Source: Prochloron sp965198675 (lineage in GTDB: Bacteria > Cyanobacteriota > Cyanobacteriia > Cyanobacteriales > Prochloraceae). From it: a stretch of 64,000 bases of DNA. Position numbers and translations under genes: made by a program. The stretch covers positions 2,170,001 through 2,234,000 of the forward strand of contig OZ240666.1 in NCBI GenBank assembly GCA_965198675.1. The letters are read 5' to 3'. Position 1 is the first letter of the stretch. Every line of letters begins with the position of its first letter. The notes under the pieces were generated by a model. That model did not search any database, had not been told where the DNA came from, and saw only the letters and a program-made list of their open reading frames with translations. Shown here in pieces: positions 52,152 to 59,692 of this stretch.

Positions 52152-53659
52152 TCAAAACTACTCCTCTGCTCTTCTAATAACTGCCCTAAACCCCCAGCCC
52201 CCACTAACCCAACTATCACGGTCTGGATCATGCACACTTCCCAGCGGTAAAGAATGTAGGCGAGATAACTGGGCAGGGTGGTAGGTAGCACCCCATAGAG
52301 AAATATCAACGGTGCGGGGGTTCCCATAGCCTTGAGTGCCTGTAGAGGCGGCTTGGGACTGTTTTCCGTCACTTCGGCCATTAACCTGCCCAGAATGCCC
52401 AAATTGTGCAAGCCAAGGGCGATCGCCCCAGGGAAAATGCCGGGAAACAATACAAACAGGGCCACTAATGCCCAAATGGGTGCGGGAATGGCACGACAAA
52501 AAAGCAGCAATACTCTTGTAACTATATATGTTACTTGAGTTATCTTACTAGTGTTGGGAAACAAGGCGGGGTAGGAAAGGAAGAGAGCAACTATACCTGC
52601 AAAGGCGATCGCCAACAGAGACATGGCTAAAGTTTCACCAGCAAGAATAACTAATTTATTTATGAAAAAAGTATTAATTTCTGGGGGAAATGACTGCTGG
52701 GCTAAATCTCTGAATAATTGCCAACTTCTTCCAGATAGCAATTTACTCCAATTTGGACTAATGTACCAAAAACAAAAGGGTACGGCAATTATGACCCCCA
52801 ACAAGACCCCGATCCCCCCTTGATCTCCCCTTGATCCCCCCTGAGAGAGATTCCCAGAATTTAAATCGAAACGACTGGTGCAACCTAAGCGACGGCGTAA
52901 AAAAGCACTGCTCATCTCTACTGCCCCATTTAACAAAACTAGGGCATAAAATAACGTCCACAGTTGCTCATAACGGAGGGATTGCAGGCTGAGGAGGAGC
53001 TGATAACCCAATCCTCCAGCTCCAATTATACCTAATACTGCTGCGGAGCGAATGGAACACTCAAAGCGATAGAAACTATAGGAGAGGAGGTTGAAAAATG
53101 CTTGGGGAATGAGACTATAAATAAATGCTGTCAGGGGAGGAACACCACTACCCAGGAGGGCAAATAAGGATTCACGGGGGGTTTGATCCAAAATTTCCGA
53201 GAATACCTTAGCGACGATCGCCCCATAGGGAATAGCGATGGCGAAAATGGCGGTGAGGGGATCTAAGCCCCAAATATTGAGGAAAAATAGCCCCCAAATG
53301 GCTTCATGAATAGCTCGGGGAAACGCCAACAGCCCCCTCATACCCACCCAGAGGTAGGGGTTACGCCAAACGAACCACCACCACACTTTGGAGCTGAAGA
53401 CGCCCAAAATAATGCCTAAGAGGATGCTGAGAAAAGTGCCGCAGACAGCATAAGCTAGAGTAGTGAGGGTTCCATGGAAGGTGAGGTGGAGAAACTGAGG
53501 GGATAAGTCTGGTTGGAGACTAGCGCGACAAAATCTCCAGAGGAGAGGTAAACCTCCGGGATTGAAGATATCTTCCTGCCCGATTAACCCTTGGTAGAGG
53601 GAGAAGGCGATGGCTCCAAGAAAGACAAGCACCCACAGTTTTTCACGGAACCGGAGCAT
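52067..53659 (-). CDS. phnE: Phosphonate/phosphate-type ABC transporter permease, tandem double domain
   Basis: 530 residues containing two PhnE-like permease domains in a row. Domain 1 (to about 260) has the EAA-type loop LFALLGSGVPPLTAFIYSLI and SIRSAAVLGIIGAGGLGYQL. Domain 2 (about 310-530) has LQALKAMGTPAPLIFLYGVL and MIQTVIVGLVGAGGLGQLL. The linker SQGGSRGDQGGIG is encoded by a repeat. No ATPase or binding-protein gene is next to it. The substrate, by family, is phosphonate, phosphite or phosphate. It directly follows the DUF3143 gene. Confidence 0.82.
   Translation of the reverse strand: MLRFREKLWVLVFLGAIAFSLYQGLIGQEDIFNPGGLPLLWRFCRASLQPDLSPQFLHLTFHGTLTTLAYAVCGTFLSILLGIILGVFSSKVWWWFVWRNPYLWVGMRGLLAFPRAIHEAIWGLFFLNIWGLDPLTAIFAIAIPYGAIVAKVFSEILDQTPRESLFALLGSGVPPLTAFIYSLIPQAFFNLLSYSFYRFECSIRSAAVLGIIGAGGLGYQLLLSLQSLRYEQLWTLFYALVLLNGAVEMSSAFLRRRLGCTSRFDLNSGNLSQGGSRGDQGGIGVLLGVIIAVPFCFWYISPNWSKLLSGRSWQLFRDLAQQSFPPEINTFFINKLVILAGETLAMSLLAIAFAGIVALFLSYPALFPNTSKITQVTYIVTRVLLLFCRAIPAPIWALVALFVLFPGIFPGAIALGLHNLGILGRLMAEVTENSPKPPLQALKAMGTPAPLIFLYGVLPTTLPSYLAYILYRWEVCMIQTVIVGLVGAGGLGQLLEEQRSSFDYSGMVVTLACFIILTFCVDLVSAAARK
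52807..52842. repeat. Tandem GATCCCCCCTT repeat in the permease linker
   Basis: Three units of GATC-CCCC(C)-TT within the coding sequence, in frame, in the hydrophilic linker between the two permease domains. Confidence 0.7.
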
Positions 53660-53932
53660 CTATGGACCTTCAAAAATAGCAGCTTCGATATCTTGACGAC
53701 TGAGGGAATATTTGAAGGAACGCTGGATCTCCCTTCCCTTTGCATCGGTTTTGAAGTAACGTACAGTTATACCTTCAATTTCTAGGGAAATTTCCCCTTT
53801 CCAGTTGGAGCGCTCTACCTCCCAGCAGTGTAAGTTGTTTCGGTCTTGCTGGCAACCTAAATTTACCAGCCATTGTTCTATTGCTGGCAAGGAATGATTG
53901 TATAAGGGAGTATGGGCTGGAGGAAGAACCAT
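53660..53932 (-). CDS. DUF3143 family protein
   Basis: 90 residues matching the cyanobacterial DUF3143 family: PPAHTPLYNHSLPAIEQWLV, LGCQQDRNNLHCWEVERSNW, IQRSFKYSLSRQDIEAAIFE. Soluble, function unknown. The stop abuts the permease start, so they form an operon. Confidence 0.88.
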   Translation of the reverse strand: MVLPPAHTPLYNHSLPAIEQWLVNLGCQQDRNNLHCWEVERSNWKGEISLEIEGITVRYFKTDAKGREIQRSFKYSLSRQDIEAAIFEGP

Positions 53933-53965
53933 GATTCAAGTTACTAGGGTAATGGCTTTTTATAG

Positions 53966-54004
53966 TTTCACGCAGAGGCGCAGAGGCGCGGAGAGAGGGG
54001 AGAG
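53966..54004. repeat. Dispersed CGCAGAG repeat
   Basis: TTTCACGCAGAGGCGCAGAG followed by GCGCGGAGAGAGGGG, same family as 331-370. Confidence 0.75.
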
Positions 54005-54014
54005 ATTTTTAGTG

Positions 54015-54188
54015 TTATATAGCTTGCAAGAATTGCTTAAGGCTATGGAATGGGTTATTATTCCAAGGTAGATAACCGTTCTGAGCTGCTTCTCCTAAAC
54101 GCAATCCTGGTTTAGCTTGAGCTGATAACCAAGCATTAAGTCTAGCTTTTGCCCTATTCTTGGGTTGTGATTTTGCTGTCTTGCTCAT
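54015..54188 (-). CDS. Small basic hypothetical protein
   Basis: 57 residues from ATG 54188: MSKTAKSQPKNRAKARLNAW, then LGEAAQNGYLPWNNNPFHSL. Basic N-terminus, hydrophilic. Not recognised; it could be a remnant of a transposon-linked gene because it adjoins the structured element 54207-54539. Confidence 0.35.
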   Translation of the reverse strand: MSKTAKSQPKNRAKARLNAWLSAQAKPGLRLGEAAQNGYLPWNNNPFHSLKQFLQAI

Positions 54189-54206
54189 GAAATTAATCGT
54201 TGGAAA

Positions 54207-54539
54207 CCCCGTCTCTTTAGAGCGGGGAGGAAAACGTTTAGCGGCTTTAGCCGCAGTCCCCCTCAATGAGGGTGGGAGAAATTGTTGTATCCCCCAAACC
54301 TCCAATTCGGTCGTGAAGTTTGCTTCGCCAATGTTATCGGTCGGTACTATCCAGACAGCACTGCCTTACCCCGAGTAAAGCTGTTTAACCACCCGGTTCT
54401 AGAGCCTGGGACTAGCACGCATCCCAGGGTAGGTCTTTAACTCTTGCCGATAACGTAGTCCGCGCTTTGGACTTAGGCTGGTCAGCTACCTAAAAAGAGA
54501 GGGCATGAGAGCAACGCCTCTTTAGAGCGGGGTGCTGAC
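54207..54539. other. Structured non-coding element bounded by direct repeats
   Basis: CG(T/C)CTCTTTAGAGCGGGG occurs at 54210-54227 and 54515-54532, about 305 bases apart. Between them are several stem-loops (GCGGCT/AGCCGC at 54239-54255, CCTGGGA/TCCCAGG at 54407-54429, GATAACG near 54449), and the right edge has GTCAGC/GCTGAC (54481/54534). No long protein frame. It is probably an insertion-sequence end or a structured RNA. Type not identified. Confidence 0.4.
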
Positions 54540-54973
54540 GCACTTTAAGTAATCGTCTACGCATTGTAACTGATTGAGATCCACTGCTTTCAGACAAACA
54601 TCTTCCAGCATACCAGGATTTTGACTACCTGGGAGAATTAAAACGCTGATTTTGGGTTTGTCTCCAACAATTTTTCCTGGTTGGCTAGGATAAGGTAAAC
54701 CACAATTTTTTAATGAGTCGCAAACACTTGTAAATGCACTTTTTGCGGAATTATCGGCGTCTCGCGTAATTCCTAAGGATACAACTTGGTAAAAATCCGG
54801 TCGCATTACTAGAAATTTGAGAGATGTTCTCAGTCCATTTTTCCCCCATACTGCACCACTTGAATATCCTTAATCTGGAGATGCTTCAGCAATGCTGAGA
54901 AAAATAGCACTTCATCTTTCCCTTCACCAAGGAGTAATTTGGGTTGGGAGATTGTTTGGGGTTGATTCCTCAT
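54522..54973 (-). pseudogene. TOPRIM-like (DUF3226-type) protein, frameshifted
   Basis: ATG 54973 overlaps the AAA stop (TGATG). The first frame reads PKLLLGEGKDEVLFFSALLK (TOPRIM Glu motif) and QIKDIQVVQYGGK, then stops. The second frame resumes as LRTSLKFLVMRPDFYQVV, SLGITRDADNSAKSAF (TOPRIM DxD-like motif) and LILPGSQNPGMLEDVCLKAV. Adding one A to the A5 run near 54853 would join them into 150 residues. The C-terminus overlaps the element at 54515-54532. Family resemblance to DUF3226 is from memory. Confidence 0.68.
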
Positions 54974-55971
54974 CAACGCACCTCCCAATTCATTTCATCA
55001 GAAGATTCTAAAGTCTCTTCATCGTAAGTTACTGCTTTAATTTCATCTTCAACTCTATCGAGACGATGATAGGCAAAATCGTATTGTTTCCCACTCTTAA
55101 ATGCGTGGTGAGCAGCTCGGATACACTCTATACTATGAGTAGTAGCAAATATTTGGGTTTCTCCTTTGCGAGCAACGTCACCTATAGCTTCCCAAACTTT
55201 AGTCAAAACTGAGTGATGAAAACCATTCTCAATCTCATCAATTAACACGATTCCTTCTTTAGTATTGGCGATCGCCAAGATAATTGAAAGCAACCGTCCC
55301 ATTCCTTCTCCCATAAGGGGTAGGGGTACAAGTTCTCTCATACCTATGTTGCCGTGGATAATCGGTTCATTTTCTACAAGTAATAAACTAAGGCGTTTTA
55401 AGCGGGGTTCTAACATCCGCAAGGTAGGTATAATTTCATCAGTTCTTCCAAAACGCTCCATGTTACTAAAAAGTTCCGCATCTTTTCGAGGAGAATAGCT
55501 GCTACTGTTAAGATAAAGACTTAAAGGAAAGTCTTGTCGCTCTAAGTTAGATGAGAATTGTCTTTTTCTAGAAGATTTCTTCGTGAGAATTTTTTTTAAA
55601 GAATATTCATTTCCATATTCCATGACTAACTGAAAATTAGATCCTCTGGCAGAACTCCTCATTTTGATAGAGAGTTTTTCGTCATCCTGTGAGGGATCCA
55701 TGAGGGCGATCGCCCTTTCCACATCTTGGTTGAAAAAAAATCCCCTGAGCACTTCCAGGTCATTGACCTTAGCATCTTTTGTCAGATTACGAGTCACATT
55801 AAGATTCAAGAGAATGTTTGGATTATCTGGATTGAAAAAAATCAGAAGAGCTTCTAAGAGAGATGTCTTCCCCACATTATTTTTCCCCCCAATTAAATTG
55901 ACTTGTTTCAGGGGTTGGATAGTAAGATGGGGGAAACAGCGAAAATTCTGGATTGTAAATGAGTGTAGCAT
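54973..55971 (-). CDS. AAA (ABC-like, OLD/AAA_15-type) ATPase
   Basis: 332 residues: ATPase start LHSFTIQNFRCFPHLTIQPL, Walker A GGKNNVGKTSLLEAL, signature-like LPLMGEGMGRLLSIILAI, Walker B GIVLIDEIENGFHHSVL, and the His switch FATTHSIECIRAAH. A small insert (about 80-190) takes the place of the coiled coil. There is no fused nuclease; the nuclease-like part is the next gene (TOPRIM-like), overlapping by one base. Paired AAA plus TOPRIM proteins include the PARIS and OLD-like phage-defence systems; I infer a similar role. Confidence 0.82.
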   Translation of the reverse strand: MLHSFTIQNFRCFPHLTIQPLKQVNLIGGKNNVGKTSLLEALLIFFNPDNPNILLNLNVTRNLTKDAKVNDLEVLRGFFFNQDVERAIALMDPSQDDEKLSIKMRSSARGSNFQLVMEYGNEYSLKKILTKKSSRKRQFSSNLERQDFPLSLYLNSSSYSPRKDAELFSNMERFGRTDEIIPTLRMLEPRLKRLSLLLVENEPIIHGNIGMRELVPLPLMGEGMGRLLSIILAIANTKEGIVLIDEIENGFHHSVLTKVWEAIGDVARKGETQIFATTHSIECIRAAHHAFKSGKQYDFAYHRLDRVEDEIKAVTYDEETLESSDEMNWEVR

Positions 55972-56271
55972 ATCCCAATTGAATAAAGAGTGTTGATCCG
56001 GCGCAACAGGACTATGTCCATATTACCATCGACCTCTATGGGCGATCCCTTCGTGGCTGTAAAAAACCAAAAGCAGAATGTATGATATAGCAGTGAGCGC
56101 TGGTATAGTTACAGATTTAACTAGTATACAACTGTAATAGATATTGCCTGAAATCCAGTTTCAATCAGCACAGTTCCCATTGGTATAACTATTAACTGGT
56201 AACTCCCTACGAGCTGATAACTATCATGGTACTTGCTCCCCTCCCCCCTTTGCGCCTTTGCGCGAAACTCT
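55972..56271. other. Intergenic with a coding trace and repeats
   Basis: From about 55996 a plus-strand frame reads DPAQQDYVHITIDLYGRSLR with no start or domain; probably a remnant. Near 56215 is a CATGGTACTTGC dispersed repeat, and 56247-56270 holds a CTTTGCGCCTTTGCGCGAAA repeat. Confidence 0.45.
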
Positions 56272-56619
56272 TCAATAGTCCTTTTTAAAGGGACGGTTCA
56301 AGAAACCGGAAACTAAGGAAAGCACAATGGAACCAATTATAGCAGGAAGGAAACCATGAATAGTAACTCCTGGGGTAAAATAGCCCACTAGTCCAAAAGT
56401 AATGCCATTGACTACCAGGAGAAAGCCACCTAGGGTTAGGATAGTAAGGGGTAAGGTGAAAAACACGAGAAGAGGTTTGACAACAGCATTGGCTATTCCT
56501 AAGATTACTGTAGCTACTAAAGCAGTCTGTATATCAGCGATTTCTATGCCAGGGACCACATAAGCTGTAATTAAGAGAGCGATGGCTGTCAGGAGCCAAG
56601 TCATGAAAAATTCAAACAT
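56272..56619 (-). CDS. Phage-holin-4_2-like small membrane protein
   Basis: 115 residues with four membrane helices (about 5-20, 30-50, 52-72, 85-108): TWLLTAIALLITAYVVPGIE, VILGIANAVVKPLLVF, LPLTILTLGGFLLVVNGITF. This family (YvlD-like) is widespread in bacteria and is not usually a true phage holin. Function unknown. Confidence 0.88.
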   Translation of the reverse strand: MFEFFMTWLLTAIALLITAYVVPGIEIADIQTALVATVILGIANAVVKPLLVFFTLPLTILTLGGFLLVVNGITFGLVGYFTPGVTIHGFLPAIIGSIVLSLVSGFLNRPFKKDY

Positions 56620-56676
56620 GTTTGTTGGTTGTGATTGATTTATCCTATAATTATAGTCTATCTCACATAGAGGCCA

Positions 56677-58941
56677 TTGGATTTACAAGACAGAGCTATA
56701 ATCATAACAGAGGAACTGGCAAAGCTGCGGGGTACCTTGCGAGAGGGACAGAAAAGAATGGGGGACTGGGAAGGGGGCGAAATGGCTATTTCTGCTGTTC
56801 CCGGGGCGGGTAAGTCTTACAGTCTCGCTGTAGCTGCTGCTTTGACTGTTGCTCGTTATGAACTCCACCCTCGCAGACAATTAGTGGTGGTTACCTATAC
56901 TCGTTCTGCTGCTGCTAGTATTAAGGGGGTAATTCGCGACCAACTCAAGTCTCTTTCCCTGATACCTGGGGGGTATGAGGTACATACTCTCCACGGTTTG
57001 GCTTGCAGTATTGCTAGTCGTCACCCAGAATTATCTCAACTGAATTTGGAAACAGCAACTTTAATTAATCCTCATAATAGTCACAGACTGATTAAAAATT
57101 GTGTCCAAGAGTGGATTGCTTCTGCACCGGAACAATATAAGATATTACTGGAAGGGGCGGGGTTTGACGGCGAAGAAACGGAAAGGTTGCGACGGGAGTG
57201 GGTGTTGCGAACGGAGGTTTTACCTACCTTAGCTAGGACGGCTATTGCTGAGGCGAAAAGTTCCGCGCTCTCTCCTGAAGATTTGCAATTTGTCCAGGTT
57301 GAGGATCTCTATCACATATTAGCTATGGCTGGGGGTTTGTATAAGCGGTATGAAGCATTAATGGCAGCACGGAATTTCATTGACTACCAAGATATGATTC
57401 TTGCTGCTTTGCGGGTGTTGGAATATGCTCCTATTCGTAAATTATGGCAAAGTCAAGTATTTGCTGTTTTTGAAGACGAAGCTCAAGACTCTAGTCCTTT
57501 ACAAGAAAGGTTGATTAAACTCTTGGCTACGGACCCAGAAAACCCGGAAACATCACCAAATTTAGTGAGGGTGGGAGATCCTAATCAAGCCATTAACTCT
57601 ACCTTTACTCCCGCTGACCCTATTTATTTTAACTACTTTTGCACTAGTTGTCAAGGTAAAGGCAGTTTATCTACTATGGATCAAGCAGGTCGTAGTAGTA
57701 AAGTTATCTTGGATGCTGCTAATTTTGTGCTTAAATGGGTTAATAAGAATACCAAGAAGGAACCATTACCTTTTCGCTACCAAGAAATTCATCCTGTAGC
57801 TCCTGGGGACTTGCAAAAAGATGCCAACCCGGAACCAGTGGGTGGGGGTGTGGAAATATATACGCCACCGGATATCTATAAAACTGCCCAAATGATTGGT
57901 GAACGGGTGGTAGCCTTATTCAAGGAAAATCCTCAACACAACGCTGCTATCTTAGTACGGGAAAATCGTCAAGGTCGCTTTCTCGCAGAACAACTTGCTC
58001 CTCTAACTAAATCAATTAAAATCTATGAAGTGAATGAAGTTCAGCGTCAGACGAACATACCTGCTGAGGTGCTTAAGCTGCTACAATTTATCCATCGTCC
58101 CCATTCTCCTAATTATCTCAAAGCTGCTTTAGAAGTACTCCAAAATCGTCAGCTTATCCCTACTCAAGACTTGAATCCTCTGGCTGCTTTCCCGGAAAAG
58201 TTCCTCTACCCTGGACCTCTGGAACCAAAACAGAAACCTCAAGTTGCTGCTGCTCGTCGTTACTGTTGTAACCTCTTACAGGGGAGGTTAGAGTTGCCTC
58301 ACTATCAATTGATTTTCTTTTTGGGTCTGACTTTAAAGTATACTGGATCTGAACTTGCCACGGTGGAGAAGTTGGGGGAACGGGTGAATCAGCAAATAGT
58401 GGGTCGTAGTTCTCTTCAAAGTACGATAGAAGTGTTGGTGGAGATTATCAGTGAGGAACGGTTTGAAGGAGTGTTGGAAGAAGAGATAGATGATGAATAT
58501 ACTCGTCCCGGACAATTAACTATTATTACTATGCACAAAGCTAAGGGGTTGGACTGGGATTATGTTTTTATTCCTTTTTTACATGAAGATGTTCTTCCCG
58601 GTTCTCTCTGGGTTCCCACTGCTGCTAAGTTTTTGGGTAACTTTACTTTGGCAGAAGTTACCCGGGCACAAATTAGGGCCATGGCTTCTCATAAAAAAAG
58701 TAAACATAAGATAAATATACCCAGGCCAGGTAATGCTTGGGAAGAAGCTACTAGACTGAAGAGGGGGGAGGAGTTTCGCTTGTTGTATGTAGCCATGACT
58801 AGGGCTAAACGTTTATTATGGATGTCCGCAGCCCAGAAAGGTCCTTTTCGCTGGAGTATTTTTAAGGGCGACCGGCATAATTTGCAGGGAAAACGACCCT
58901 GTCCTGTTCTGCCTGCTTTGCAACGGCATTTCTCTCTGTGA
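56677..58941 (+). CDS. UvrD/Rep-family superfamily 1 DNA helicase
   Basis: 754 residues. Motif I AISAVPGAGKSYSLAVAAAL, Ia LVVVTYTRSAAASIKG, II AVFEDEAQDSSPLQE, III RVGDPNQAINSTF, V ITIMHKAKGLDWDYVF (ITMHKAKGLDWDYVFIPFLH region), VI LLYVAMTRAKRLLWMSA. The start is TTG 56677. Compared with UvrD it is diverged in the middle, as in cyanobacterial UvrD-like helicases. It unwinds DNA in repair or recombination. The end overlaps a CGCAGAG-type repeat. It stands alone and is divergent from the holin-like gene. Confidence 0.9.
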   Translation: MDLQDRAIIITEELAKLRGTLREGQKRMGDWEGGEMAISAVPGAGKSYSLAVAAALTVARYELHPRRQLVVVTYTRSAAASIKGVIRDQLKSLSLIPGGYEVHTLHGLACSIASRHPELSQLNLETATLINPHNSHRLIKNCVQEWIASAPEQYKILLEGAGFDGEETERLRREWVLRTEVLPTLARTAIAEAKSSALSPEDLQFVQVEDLYHILAMAGGLYKRYEALMAARNFIDYQDMILAALRVLEYAPIRKLWQSQVFAVFEDEAQDSSPLQERLIKLLATDPENPETSPNLVRVGDPNQAINSTFTPADPIYFNYFCTSCQGKGSLSTMDQAGRSSKVILDAANFVLKWVNKNTKKEPLPFRYQEIHPVAPGDLQKDANPEPVGGGVEIYTPPDIYKTAQMIGERVVALFKENPQHNAAILVRENRQGRFLAEQLAPLTKSIKIYEVNEVQRQTNIPAEVLKLLQFIHRPHSPNYLKAALEVLQNRQLIPTQDLNPLAAFPEKFLYPGPLEPKQKPQVAAARRYCCNLLQGRLELPHYQLIFFLGLTLKYTGSELATVEKLGERVNQQIVGRSSLQSTIEVLVEIISEERFEGVLEEEIDDEYTRPGQLTIITMHKAKGLDWDYVFIPFLHEDVLPGSLWVPTAAKFLGNFTLAEVTRAQIRAMASHKKSKHKINIPRPGNAWEEATRLKRGEEFRLLYVAMTRAKRLLWMSAAQKGPFRWSIFKGDRHNLQGKRPCPVLPALQRHFSL

Positions 58942-58965
58942 CTCTGCGCCTCGGCGTGAAACTAT
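58934..58965. repeat. Dispersed CGCAGAG repeat
   Basis: CTCTGTGACTCTGCGCCTCG followed by GCGTGAAAC, covering the helicase stop codon. Confidence 0.65.
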
Positions 58966-59012
58966 AAGTTTGCGGAACTCCTTCACCAGTTGGTGGATAG
59001 TTTCAGCGGAAC

Positions 59013-59226
59013 CTAAATTGGAATAATCTTTTTGTGCCATTTATCTCTCAGAATAGTATAGGGATCCGCACCTTCTTTACAACCCTTCACCAAAATTGCT
59101 TCCCAGAATTTTTTTTTTCCGCAACCGTTCCACAAAAGCAGTCTTGGTTTTTTCCTTGAAGAAGCAGAAATGAGTAGCCATAGCTTCCAGGAACTCCTTT
59201 TCCCTCTTTTCGTATTTTCCGCTCAT
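59013..59226 (-). pseudogene. Small hypothetical protein, possibly frameshifted at an A10 run
   Basis: ATG 59226 with a strong Shine-Dalgarno (GAGGAGG). The frame MSGKYEKREKEFLEAMATHF, CFFKEKTKTAFVERLRKKK passes a run of ten T on the plus strand (59109-59118) and stops at 59077 after 49 residues. One base fewer would continue FWEAILVKGCKEGADPYTIL and RDKWHKKIIPI, stopping at 59013. A second small frame begins at ATG 59040 (MAQKDYSNLGSAETIHQLVK). No family recognised. Confidence 0.45.
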
Positions 59227-59282
59227 AATGAACCTCCTCTGTCTATCCTCTTCCTTTATACAACATCAACCTATAGTTTTGC

Positions 59283-59345
59283 AACCCCTTATCTACTTAT
59301 TTCTACATTTATCTACATCTACATTTTGCTATTTATTTGCCTACT
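59283..59345. promoter_or_regulatory. TCTACATTTATCTACA-type short repeats
   Basis: In the A/T-rich gap between two divergent small genes, TCTACATT, TATCTACA and TCTACATTT recur in tandem, with CTACTTATT at both ends. A possible operator for one of the small proteins. Confidence 0.35.
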
Positions 59346-59402
59346 TATTACCATAAATATCCCTTATGATGATATCTATAATCCCAGAATAGGCGAAAAA
59401 AT

Positions 59403-59573
59403 ATGAAAACTGTAGAATTTAGTAACCCCACACCTCCCTCAGAGCAACTGGAAACATCAATGAGTCCCATAATGGCGATCGCCTATTTGTCCACTATACT
59501 ACTAAATGTAGTGAAAATAGTTTCAATTATCAGAAAAATGGTACCCAGAGGAAGAGAGGAGGGTGAACAATAA
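59403..59573 (+). CDS. 56-residue small membrane protein
   Basis: MKTVEFSNPTPPSEQLETSM, then a membrane helix (IMAIAYLSTILLNVVKIVSII) and a basic tail (RKMVPRGREEGEQ). A HIP1 site lies within the gene. Divergent from the gene at 59226. No family recognised; the amino-acid pattern (hydrophilic N-terminus, one helix, basic tail) supports a real membrane peptide. Confidence 0.4.
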   Translation: MKTVEFSNPTPPSEQLETSMSPIMAIAYLSTILLNVVKIVSIIRKMVPRGREEGEQ

Positions 59574-59597
59574 ACCTCTTCCTCATATAGCGCTAGT

Positions 59598-59623
59598 GTA
59601 GGGGCGCAGGTTGTGCGCCCTAC
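59598..59623. repeat. GTAGGGGCGCA palindrome
   Basis: GTAGGGGCGCA-GGT-TGTGCGCCCTAC, a near-perfect hairpin between the small gene and cruA. Confidence 0.8.
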
Positions 59624-59670
59624 GAAAAATTTATATGTCCTAACCTTCTTCCGTAGTGCTATACCTGGTG

Positions 59671-59692
59671 TGGTGGGCAATGCCCACCCTAC
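59671..59692. repeat. REP-A palindrome, copy 7; supplies the cruA stop
   Basis: TGGTGGGC-AAT-GCCCACCCTAC. CTA at 59689-59691 reads as TAG on the minus strand, the cruA stop codon. The adjoining CTTTGCGTC/CTTTGCGCC repeat encodes the last residues. Confidence 0.85.

Noticed and set aside
56272..56619. Holin-like protein as sign of a prophage
   Set aside because: This family is a common bacterial membrane protein and no phage structural or lysis gene is nearby.
59170..59406. Plus-strand hydrophobic open frame
   Set aside because: Overlaps the start region of the better supported minus gene and consists of A/T-rich repeats.
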